A DNA stretch of 20,595 bases from an uncultured Collinsella sp. (GTDB lineage Bacteria > Actinomycetota > Coriobacteriia > Coriobacteriales > Coriobacteriaceae). A program made the position numbers and the translations under genes. The stretch lies in NCBI GenBank assembly GCA_900544995.1, contig UQXC01000036.1:1-20595 (forward strand), in the 5' to 3' direction. Every line of letters starts with the position of its first letter. Position 1 is the stretch's first letter. The notes beneath the pieces were generated by a model. It did not search any database, was not told the origin of the DNA, and saw only the letters and a program-made list of their open reading frames with translations. Of this stretch, positions 1 through 5,973 are shown in pieces.

Positions 1-882
1 GCGGTCGGCGGGGCCATTGTGGCTCTTGACAGCGGATTGGGTCATATGAGCGAAAGCGCACTTGGCGTAGAACCACCACTCCTTCATGCGGAAGACCGCA
101 TTGCCGCCAATCTCTTCTGCATATGCCGCAAACAGCGTGTCGTGGAAGCGCTGCAGCTCAGCAGCCGTTGCAGCAGGGCCACCCTTGACCATGCGAGCCA
201 GAGCGGGGTTCGCGAGCAGGCCACGCCCCAACATCACATGGCGCGTGCCGGGATAGGCCTCCACCAGCGCATCCATATCCTCAAGATCAAAAATATCGCC
301 GTTATAGGCAACCGGGAACGGCGCACGCTCCAGCGTCTCGCCATAAAGCTCTTTGCGCGGCGAGCCCGCATAACGGTCCTTCTGCACGCGCGGATGCACG
401 ATCAGCTCTGCCAGCGGCATGCGGCAATATAGATCGAGTACGCGCTCGTATTCGTCGTCGCTCTCCAACCCCAACCTGGTCTTGACCGATACCGGCAGCG
501 GAGAGCGCTCACACACGTCGCTCAAGAACACCTCAAGTTCGTCGAGATTACGCAAGAAACCCGAGCCCTTGCCCTTGGCGACAACCGTCCCCGAGGGGCA
601 ACCCAAGTTGAGATTGACCTCGCGATAGCCCATGTCGGCGAGCACCTGTGCCGCCCACACAAACTCGTCCGCGTTCTTGGACATCAGCTGAGGCACCACG
701 TTGAGCCCCTGGTTATTGGCAGGATCGATCTCCTTAAACGCCTTGCCGCCAAAGCGGTTTCCCACCCGCGGCGGCGGCAAAAACGGCGTGTAATAGCAAT
801 CGAGCGCACCGAAGCACTCCGCATGCACGCGACGGAACACATGCCCGGTAATCCCCTCCATGGGGGCCAGCGAAAGGATCAT
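1..882 (-). CDS. dus: tRNA-dihydrouridine synthase (3' end beyond the window)
   Basis: This is an FMN-dependent enzyme that reduces uridine to dihydrouridine in tRNA loops in the cytoplasm. The 294 visible codons hold the family landmarks in order. The N-terminal strand APMEGITGHVFR is at residues 6-17. The motif NLGCPSGTV carries the catalytic Cys95. VSVKTRLG holds the FMN-binding Lys134, IVHPRV holds His163, and YNGDIFDLED is the late phosphate-binding region. The start is the ATG at 882, preceded by a purine-rich AGAGAAGAG. The PMEGIT N-terminus and TPFLPP segment resemble the short Dus proteins of clostridia and actinobacteria rather than E. coli DusA. The stop codon lies to the left of base 1, so total length is unknown. 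It reads away from the rest of the window and shares no operon with it. The family is certain; the exact uridine modified is not readable. Confidence 0.95.
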   Translation of the reverse strand, partial: MILSLAPMEGITGHVFRRVHAECFGALDCYYTPFLPPPRVGNRFGGKAFKEIDPANNQGLNVVPQLMSKNADEFVWAAQVLADMGYREVNLNLGCPSGTVVAKGKGSGFLRNLDELEVFLSDVCERSPLPVSVKTRLGLESDDEYERVLDLYCRMPLAELIVHPRVQKDRYAGSPRKELYGETLERAPFPVAYNGDIFDLEDMDALVEAYPGTRHVMLGRGLLANPALARMVKGGPAATAAELQRFHDTLFAAYAEEIGGNAVFRMKEWWFYAKCAFAHMTQSAVKSHNGPADR

Positions 883-906
883 CTACTCTTCTCTCATATC
901 AACACA

Positions 907-927
907 ACAAAGGGGCCGTCCCTTTGT
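907..927. repeat. Short GTGACAAAGGG-type hairpin, copy 1 (leader of dus)
   Basis: A perfect 8-bp stem (ACAAAGGG at 907-914, CCCTTTGT at 920-927) with a 5-base loop, followed by CACATG. The same TGTGACAAAG...CTTTGTCACA motif occurs at 1213-1245 and 7588-7620, so it belongs to an interspersed palindromic family. Here it sits in the presumed 5' leader of the dihydrouridine synthase mRNA. Confidence 0.7.
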
Positions 928-934
928 CACATGC

Positions 935-964
935 ATTATGCCTTGCGCTTCAGGCGATTCACAA
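935..964 (-). promoter_or_regulatory. Candidate sigma-70 promoter of the dihydrouridine synthase gene
   Basis: On the minus strand TTGTGA (964-959) and CATAAT (940-935) are separated by 18 bases and point at the dihydrouridine synthase start about 50 bases downstream. The match to TTGACA/TATAAT is 4/6 and 5/6. If it is used, transcription would begin near 928, at the foot of the hairpin at 907-927. Assigned by eye only. Confidence 0.35.
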
Positions 965-1015
965 GGAAGAGGTAGCTACTGAACGATGACCACCCTCCAG
1001 CCGCACCCCATACAA

Positions 1016-1197
1016 CGAGGTCTAATACTTTTCCCGAGAAGTGAACGAGTGAAAACGGGCCCCGAAGCATCTGCACTTTCGAGATGCAATTTCCTGCGGT
1101 TTTGCCAGCCAAATCCTGCGGGTTTGACGTCTAAAAATGTCGATGCTTCGGAGGCCCAAGTATGGCCGTTCACTTCTCGGAAAAGTATTAGACCTCG
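1016..1197 (+). repeat. 182-bp palindromic element with 30-bp terminal inverted repeats, copy 1
   Basis: The ends are near-perfect inverted repeats: 1016-1046 (CGAGGTCTAATACTTTTCCC...) and 1168-1197, differing by one extra C in the left arm. The interior is also a degenerate palindrome, with CCGAAGCATC near the left and GATGCTTCGG near the right, so the whole unit could fold into one long hairpin. A second element of exactly the same length lies at 7390-7571. No transposase is inside, so it is MITE- or ERIC-like. It fills most of the gene-free stretch 883-1329 between the dihydrouridine synthase and the terminator of the deiminase operon. The open frames crossing it encode no recognisable protein. 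Confidence 0.9.
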
Positions 1198-1212
1198 ATT
1201 TACATGCCACTC

Positions 1213-1245
1213 AATGTGACAAAGTGGCTGCTCCTTTGTCACATT
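1213..1245. repeat. Short GTGACAAAG-type hairpin, copy 2
   Basis: A perfect 12-bp stem, AATGTGACAAAG (1213-1224) with CTTTGTCACATT (1234-1245), and a 9-base loop. It begins 15 bases after the 182-bp element. The spacer resembles the one beside the second element (ACATGCCACTC against ACAAGCCGCTC), so the hairpin and the element recur as a pair. Confidence 0.8.
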
Positions 1246-1250
1246 CGATG

Positions 1251-1279
1251 AAAAAGGGCACCGATGTTAGTCGATGCCC
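1251..1279 (-). terminator. Rho-independent terminator of the deiminase / transcarbamylase / MFS operon
   Basis: Read on the minus strand, GGGCATCGA and TCGGTGCCC form a 9-bp stem (one G-U pair) around a 6-base loop, followed directly by TTTTT. It lies about 50 bases after the stop codon of the first MFS transporter, where the operon should end. Confidence 0.8.
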
Positions 1280-1329
1280 CAAAGCGGCTGCAGGTTAAGC
1301 CCTACAGCGTATGTCTAAGACGAATCGAA

Positions 1330-2595
1330 CTATTCGTCCCAGGAGAGGTTCTTACCAGTCTTTTTTGCCAGCAGCAAGAACAGGCCGATAATAACGTTGC
1401 ATGCGATGCAGAAGATGAAGACGCCCTGGAAGGAGCCGACAAGCTCATAGACCTTCATCATAACGGGCATGCCAAAGGCGCCGACGATATAGCCCACAGA
1501 GCAGATCAGCGCGAAGATGCGACCGAAATCGCGGGAGCCAAAGACATCCATAACCAAAACGGTCAGGGCAGTGCCAGCGATAACGTACATTACGTCGTTC
1601 ACGCCTGCTGCGAGGATGCTGAGCGTCGAGTTGCCGCTGCTCATCATGAGCATGACAAAGGAGAGGATGGAGACAGCGAGCCAGCCCAGAATGGCCTTCG
1701 TGCTGCCGAACTTATCGCAAGTGGTGCCGACGATCGGATTGAGGAACAGATCGAAGAGCGATGCAGCGGATACCATGAAGCCGCCCACCATGGGGCTAAA
1801 ACCAACCTCGGAAGCATACGTCGGGAAGAGCTGGTTCATGCAGCAAGTGAGCTGAACGAGGCAGAGGAAGCCGATGCAGAAGAAGAAGGCAGGCGACTTA
1901 ATGGCGCGTGCATAGCTAACGCCACGCGCGCTATCCTCGGTCGTCTCCTCGGTCTCGGCGACCGTCTCGCCCTCGACGTAGCCATAGGGCAGCATGCCCT
2001 TGTCCTGAGGCTTATAGCGGATAATCAGGACGGAAGCGGGGAGAATGAGCACGGCGGAGACGCCAGCGAGCACCAGATAACCAGTCCTCCAGCCAGCGGC
2101 CTCGATGACAGAGGTGATGACGGGGCTCATGATGAGCATGTAAATCGAGTTCACTGCCCAAGCGAGACCAATTGCCAGGCCACCAGATTTTTTGAACCAC
2201 TGGTCAATAACGTCGGACATGGCGACGCCGGTGGTGAAGGCGAAGCAAATGCCAATCAGGGCGCCAGCGGCGATGAACATCCAAACTTCGGTGTTGAAAG
2301 CCATGCCCGCGCCGGCGGCGAGCAGAATAAGCTCGACGACGGGGAGCCAAACCTTGCCAACAACCTTGGGGATGAGTTTTCCGACAAACGGAAGCGCCGC
2401 CGCAAGACCGATGAGCGTCGCGGTGAAGTAATACGAGAAGATTGAATAGTCAAACCCGAACTCCTCGCACACGGGCGCGACGAAGGAGCCGGCGATTACG
2501 CTATAGGATCCGGTCGTACCAGCAGACATGAGGCCAAGCGCGATTACGAGAACCCATGCGTAGACCTTGCTGCTCTTTAACTTTGCATTTTCCAT
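1330..2595 (-). CDS. MFS transporter 1 (oxalate/formate-antiporter-like family), last gene of the deiminase operon
   Basis: A 421-residue integral membrane protein with about 12 hydrophobic segments in two halves. It fits the major facilitator superfamily, closest in style to the OFA/monocarboxylate branch. The segment SDVIDQWFKKSGGLAIGLAW matches the family pattern of a positively charged loop before a GLAxG helix. The start is the ATG at 2595: a TAGGAG ribosome binding site lies 9 bases upstream and its TAG is the stop codon of the preceding transcarbamylase gene. The 11-base gap implies co-transcription and coupling. By context it should import the guanidino substrate or exchange it for the product. 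It shares long identical blocks with the transporter at 5974-7254, for example CCMNQLFPTYASEVGF and GAFGMPVMMKVY. The substrate cannot be read from sequence. Confidence 0.9.
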   Translation of the reverse strand: MENAKLKSSKVYAWVLVIALGLMSAGTTGSYSVIAGSFVAPVCEEFGFDYSIFSYYFTATLIGLAAALPFVGKLIPKVVGKVWLPVVELILLAAGAGMAFNTEVWMFIAAGALIGICFAFTTGVAMSDVIDQWFKKSGGLAIGLAWAVNSIYMLIMSPVITSVIEAAGWRTGYLVLAGVSAVLILPASVLIIRYKPQDKGMLPYGYVEGETVAETEETTEDSARGVSYARAIKSPAFFFCIGFLCLVQLTCCMNQLFPTYASEVGFSPMVGGFMVSAASLFDLFLNPIVGTTCDKFGSTKAILGWLAVSILSFVMLMMSSGNSTLSILAAGVNDVMYVIAGTALTVLVMDVFGSRDFGRIFALICSVGYIVGAFGMPVMMKVYELVGSFQGVFIFCIACNVIIGLFLLLAKKTGKNLSWDE

Positions 2596-2606
2596 TGATA
2601 CAACTC

Positions 2607-3671
2607 CTAGAGACCTAGAAGGGCACACATAACGGCCTTGATGGTGTGCTGACGGTTCTCTGCCTCACGGAAGATGACCGAAGCGTTGGCCTCAAAGCAC
2701 TCGTCGGCAATCTCGAAACCCTCGGTGATGATCTCGCGATGGAGGTCGTTCTTGCACTGGTCGAGGAGCATCTTGCCAACACGGTGATCTGCGTTGTGGA
2801 CAGAAGGAAGCTCATGCATGCAGAAGATGTCGGGATTGTTGGTGCGCTTGCACAGCTCGCTGGTGACGCGATAGGGGTACAGAGACTCGGCATCGCCCAG
2901 CCAGGAGTTGTAGTCGTCGGGATCCAGAACCTCTTCGCCGCACTCGGGGTTGATGTAGCGCCACTCCTCGGTAACGATAACGTCAACGCCATCCAGGGCA
3001 TCGAGGTCAGAGGTGATGGTAAAGGTCCTATTGGGAGCGTACTTGGCGTAGCAGGCCTCCACCTCTTCGATCATTTCCTTGCACATCTGATGACGAAGGT
3101 CGTCGGGGCCGATGGCGAGGAAGTCCATGTCGAGCATAGCGCACAGACGGCCATACCACACCGGGGCGCCGGCGCAGTTGCCAACGAAAGCCATCTTCTT
3201 GCCGCGGCTCGTACGCAGACCGCCCCATTGCTCTTCCATCGTAAGAGCGTCAGCGAGCATCTGAGTCGGGTGATCGCCGAGAGTAAGGGCATTGATGACC
3301 GGGATGTCAACCAGGTCGGCGACGTCATAGAGGAACTGCTCGTCCTTCTGTGCGCGGTAGACGATGAGATCATACATGCCGTTAAAGACGCGCATGGCAT
3401 CCTTGACGGTCTCGCAGTCACCCATGTGGGAGTTGGTCAGATAAGTGAAGCCCATGCCCAAATCGTTGCAGGAGGTCTCGAATGCGCAACGAGTACGGGT
3501 CGAGCCCCACTCAAAGTTGGCGAGGACGTTTTTGCCGGGGAAGTAGCGCTGGTCGACACCAGACTTCTTCTGAGCCTTAAGGTTCCAGGCAAGATCGATG
3601 AGATAGCGGAAATCCTCGGAGGAGAGATCATGGATGTTGATGTAGTCGCGACCGCGGAGGCTGTTGTTCAT
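2607..3671 (-). CDS. Ornithine/putrescine carbamoyltransferase-like protein with altered acceptor site
   Basis: A 354-residue member of the aspartate/ornithine transcarbamylase family. In catabolic operons such enzymes split a carbamoylated amine (citrulline, carbamoylputrescine) with phosphate to give carbamoyl phosphate. The carbamoyl-phosphate half is intact: STRTRCAFE at 57-65, HPTQMLAD at 134-141, and a late REAENRQHTIKA as in ornithine enzymes. The VHNADHRVGK stretch recalls catabolic ArcB. The second-substrate half is not normal. The usual GDARNN is GNCAGAP (164-170), the DVWVSMGE loop is replaced by TEEWRYINPE (234-243), and HCLP is HELP (286-289), so the ornithine-contacting Cys is Glu. 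The start is the ATG at 3671 with AAGGAAATAGGC before it. It lies between the deiminase-like gene and an MFS gene. The family is firm. The names putrescine or ornithine carbamoyltransferase are positional guesses. Confidence 0.88.
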   Translation of the reverse strand: MNNSLRGRDYINIHDLSSEDFRYLIDLAWNLKAQKKSGVDQRYFPGKNVLANFEWGSTRTRCAFETSCNDLGMGFTYLTNSHMGDCETVKDAMRVFNGMYDLIVYRAQKDEQFLYDVADLVDIPVINALTLGDHPTQMLADALTMEEQWGGLRTSRGKKMAFVGNCAGAPVWYGRLCAMLDMDFLAIGPDDLRHQMCKEMIEEVEACYAKYAPNRTFTITSDLDALDGVDVIVTEEWRYINPECGEEVLDPDDYNSWLGDAESLYPYRVTSELCKRTNNPDIFCMHELPSVHNADHRVGKMLLDQCKNDLHREIITEGFEIADECFEANASVIFREAENRQHTIKAVMCALLGL

Positions 3672-3716
3672 GCCTATTTCCTTTCGAATTATTATCAAAT
3701 TTATTGCTGAATGTGT

Positions 3717-3746
3717 CCCCGAGGGAAACACGGATATCCCTCGGGG
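3717..3746 (-). promoter_or_regulatory. Strong intercistronic hairpin between the deiminase and transcarbamylase genes
   Basis: A perfect 10-bp stem, CCCCGAGGGA (3717-3726) with TCCCTCGGGG (3737-3746), and a 10-base loop, in the 123-base gap between the two genes. No T-run follows on the minus strand, so it looks more like a processing, stabilising or partly terminating structure than a full terminator. A weaker imperfect hairpin (AGAGC/GCTCT with flanking GCC/GGC) lies at about 3764-3790, just after the deiminase stop. Confidence 0.65.
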
Positions 3747-3794
3747 AGCGGTACATATGGCGCCTAAGCCAAAGAGCGCAGGCTCTAAGGCTCA

Positions 3795-5033
3795 CTAACG
3801 ACTGGCCGCCACGTCCTTAGTCCAGCAGTGCACGCCGCCGCCGGACAGGTTAAGCGCGAGGGAATCAATCATGATGACCTTGCGATCGGGGAAGCAGCTC
3901 TCAAGAACCGCCTTGGCCTGCTCGTCCTTCTCTTTCACGACCTCGCTCATGCCCTCGTGGTAATAACGCTGGCCAAGAACGACGCCGTTGCAGATCAGGA
4001 AGTTGCAGTAGCTCGCTGCGGCGTAGAAGTGGACGGGGCCCTCGGGCCAGGGGGTGCCATCCATAAACTTGCCGCCCATTTCGTCGATGAAGCCCTTATA
4101 GAGCTCGTAATCCTCATTGCCAGGGGCGATAACGACTTCAATCGACTCGGCGGTAGGCATACGAACGATCTCGAAGGGCTTGCCCTCCCAGTCCGTTTCG
4201 TTGCTCAGGATCTCATAGGCCGCCTCAATGCGGCGACGAGACTCTGCGCCAGCCTTGCTCGAGGCTGCCTCTTCATCGGACACCTCGGCAAGAAGAATCT
4301 TGTTCGGAGTGATAAAGCGACACATCTCATCGATGTGAGCGGCAAAGCTCATGCCAAAGACGGGAGTTCCGTCTTCCTTCTCGTCGAGGATGCCCAGTCG
4401 ATAGTCGTCGTCCTCGAGCATAGGCTGCGGAAGCCAGATAACCTTGTTGAGGTTGTAGATGCGCTTATACTCGGCCTCTACTTCCTCTTTCGTGAACTCA
4501 GGATTACGCTTGCGGCATTCCGTGTCCTCGATGGCGATCAGAGTGCCGTGACCGTCAAACTCGCGGTCGCCGCCCTCCGAAACCATTTCGGAATTGACGA
4601 TATCGAAGCAACCGAGCGCAACCGCCATGTGAACGGCTGCCTTACGTGCGGACTGGCACTCCGGGGAGTTCTTGTCCCACACGCCGTAATAGGTCCAAGC
4701 GGGGTTGACCATATAAGAATGGCCTTTGTCGTCGACCATGATGCTGGGGCCGTTGTCGCGGACATAGAAGTTGGAGTCTTCGAACTGCGTGATCTCGATG
4801 CGATCGAGATCAACCCCCTCCTCCTTCAGGCGTGAGCAAGCCTCCTCATAGGAGCCGGGAGTGCCGCAATTGAGGTTGACCGTAACGTCGCCATACTCGA
4901 GCAGAGCCTTGATCACGTCAACGCAGGGCTGGCGGTTATCGTAGCCCTCTGCACGGATGTAATCGGGAAGCCATGTCACATAGACGTTGGAGCGCTTCTC
5001 GAACTCCCCCGGCATACGATAGTTCTCGTACAT
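3795..5033 (-). CDS. Agmatine-deiminase / peptidyl-arginine-deiminase family protein
   Basis: A 412-residue protein of the guanidino-group modifying superfamily, which hydrolyses a guanidinium to a ureido group plus ammonia through a covalent Cys adduct. The catalytic signatures are in order: FYVRDNGP (89-96, Asp93), SEGGDREFDGHGT (152-164), HIDE with His233 and Asp235, and GGGVHCWTKD with the nucleophile Cys403. Typical AguA proteins read more like WVRDxGP and GGGNIHCITQQ, so this is a divergent branch and agmatine is only one possible substrate. Citrulline-forming arginine derivatives or other guanidino compounds fit as well. The start is the ATG at 5033, with AAGGA 7 bases upstream; the frame stays open further upstream but that part looks non-coding. 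It is the first gene of a minus-strand operon whose next member is a transcarbamylase, as in agmatine-deiminase clusters, and it is divergent from a TetR gene. Confidence 0.88.
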   Translation of the reverse strand: MYENYRMPGEFEKRSNVYVTWLPDYIRAEGYDNRQPCVDVIKALLEYGDVTVNLNCGTPGSYEEACSRLKEEGVDLDRIEITQFEDSNFYVRDNGPSIMVDDKGHSYMVNPAWTYYGVWDKNSPECQSARKAAVHMAVALGCFDIVNSEMVSEGGDREFDGHGTLIAIEDTECRKRNPEFTKEEVEAEYKRIYNLNKVIWLPQPMLEDDDYRLGILDEKEDGTPVFGMSFAAHIDEMCRFITPNKILLAEVSDEEAASSKAGAESRRRIEAAYEILSNETDWEGKPFEIVRMPTAESIEVVIAPGNEDYELYKGFIDEMGGKFMDGTPWPEGPVHFYAAASYCNFLICNGVVLGQRYYHEGMSEVVKEKDEQAKAVLESCFPDRKVIMIDSLALNLSGGGVHCWTKDVAASR

Positions 5034-5115
5034 GGTTGGTCCTTCCGTCGGGTTTCCCGCGATGCTGTCCGGCCGCGACAATAGCGGGGTTTCACCTGCT
5101 ATAGTACTACTATAC

Positions 5116-5129
5116 CTACCGTTCGGTAG
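5116..5129. promoter_or_regulatory. TetR-type operator O1 between the deiminase operon and the tetR gene
   Basis: CTACCG-TT-CGGTAG is a perfect inverted repeat with two central bases, in the divergent intergenic region. Its core, TACC-N4-GGTA, matches the palindrome upstream of MFS transporter 2. On the minus strand a TATAGT hexamer lies immediately downstream, so a bound regulator would block the deiminase promoter. Confidence 0.7.
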
Positions 5130-5164
5130 ATAGTTTTGAATGTTTGCCGCTCGCCTACTGATAC

Positions 5165-5180
5165 ATACCGTTCACCGTAT
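5165..5180. promoter_or_regulatory. Possible degenerate third operator
   Basis: ATACCGTTCACCGTAT shares TACCGTTC with operator O1 and has ATAC/GTAT ends, but its right half is not GGTA. It could be a weak second site controlling tetR itself, or chance similarity. Confidence 0.3.
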
Positions 5181-5257
5181 ATAGTGGTCATGTTTGGACA
5201 CGAATTAATGTTCCGTTGCCATCCTTAATAATGTTGGTAGTGCGGAAGTGATTTGCA

Positions 5258-5836
5258 ATGGAGAAATGCAGCGTGAGCACAAGAAAAAAAATATTGGACG
5301 CAATGTACGATCTTGTGGCAGAAGTCGGTTATGACAAAGCGTCTATCGGAAAGATTTGCGACTTTGTCGGTATATCCAAGCCGTCGGTGTACTACTACTT
5401 TCCCTCTAAAGAGGAGATTTTCACTACGCTCTTGGACAGCATGTTTCCGACCATCGACTATCAGCGCGACTACTCGCTAATAGTCGATAGGGACGGGTTC
5501 AAGGCCGCGCTTATCGAGCTCGGCAATTCAGTTATAGGTGGCTATCGAAGCGATGAAAAACGCCGGCGCGTGCTGGCCGAGGTTAGCGTTCAATCAAATC
5601 GAATTCCTGCAGTTCAGGAACGTCAAGCGACGGCGACCAAACGAACCATGGATGCGCTTAAAGACATCCTTCTTCATGGCGTAGAGATTGGCGCGTTTTC
5701 CGATAGTGCCGACGTGATGCTCTACGTACAAATTCTTTATACCGTTCTGGAGGGAGCGAGCAATACGGTCGCTCAAGGTGAGGATATTGATGAAAAAGCG
5801 GTTTGGGCGGGAATAGTCGAGCTTATGTTCAAATAG
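5258..5836 (+). CDS. TetR/AcrR-family transcriptional regulator
   Basis: A 192-residue regulator with the typical N-terminal DNA-binding domain. Residues 7-55 carry a helix-turn-helix ending in KASIGKICDFVGISKPSVYYYFPSK, a near-textbook TetR motif. The rest is an all-helical ligand and dimerisation domain of usual length. The start is the ATG at 5258 with GGAAG 9 bases before it. It is divergent from the deiminase operon, faces the second MFS gene, and has the palindromic operator at 5116-5129 in its own upstream region. The likely role is a repressor of both transporters and both enzymes, released by the substrate or a pathway intermediate. The ligand is unknown. Confidence 0.93.
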   Translation: MEKCSVSTRKKILDAMYDLVAEVGYDKASIGKICDFVGISKPSVYYYFPSKEEIFTTLLDSMFPTIDYQRDYSLIVDRDGFKAALIELGNSVIGGYRSDEKRRRVLAEVSVQSNRIPAVQERQATATKRTMDALKDILLHGVEIGAFSDSADVMLYVQILYTVLEGASNTVAQGEDIDEKAVWAGIVELMFK

Positions 5837-5900
5837 ACCAGCCAAGCTGAAACACATGTTGGCACCCATGGTGCCTGCGGGCAACCTTTAAAACGAAAAT

Positions 5901-5936
5901 AGGGGTCGACTCCAGTCTGGCTTGGAGTCGACCCCT
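5901..5936 (-). terminator. Terminator of MFS transporter 2, possibly bidirectional
   Basis: A perfect 14-bp stem, AGGGGTCGACTCCA (5901-5914) with TGGAGTCGACCCCT (5923-5936), and an 8-base loop. On the minus strand it is followed by ATTTTCGTTTT, so it terminates the MFS gene 38 bases after its stop. It also lies 65 bases after the tetR stop, between the convergent genes, but the plus-strand side has no T-run. Confidence 0.85.
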
Positions 5937-5973
5937 GTTGCGTGGCAATCTATGCCGATGCAATCGGCGCTTA

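Noticed and set aside
976..1242. Open frames across the first palindromic element (both strands)
   Set aside because: Their protein sequence (RGLILFREVN..., KSIRPR) is just translation of the inverted repeats and recurs at the second element. No ribosome binding site or domain supports them.
907..1245. CRISPR-like or tandem repeat array
   Set aside because: The repeats are palindromes at irregular spacing with no regular unique spacers and no cas genes.
1264..2445. 393-codon plus-strand open frame
   Set aside because: Antisense to the first MFS gene, rich in Ala/Asp/Glu/His from reversed codons, with no domain and no plausible start signal.
2607..5033. Firm naming of the two enzymes as aguA and ptcA
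   Set aside because: Gene order fits, but the acceptor-site motifs of the transcarbamylase and flanking motifs of the deiminase deviate. Gene symbols were left blank.
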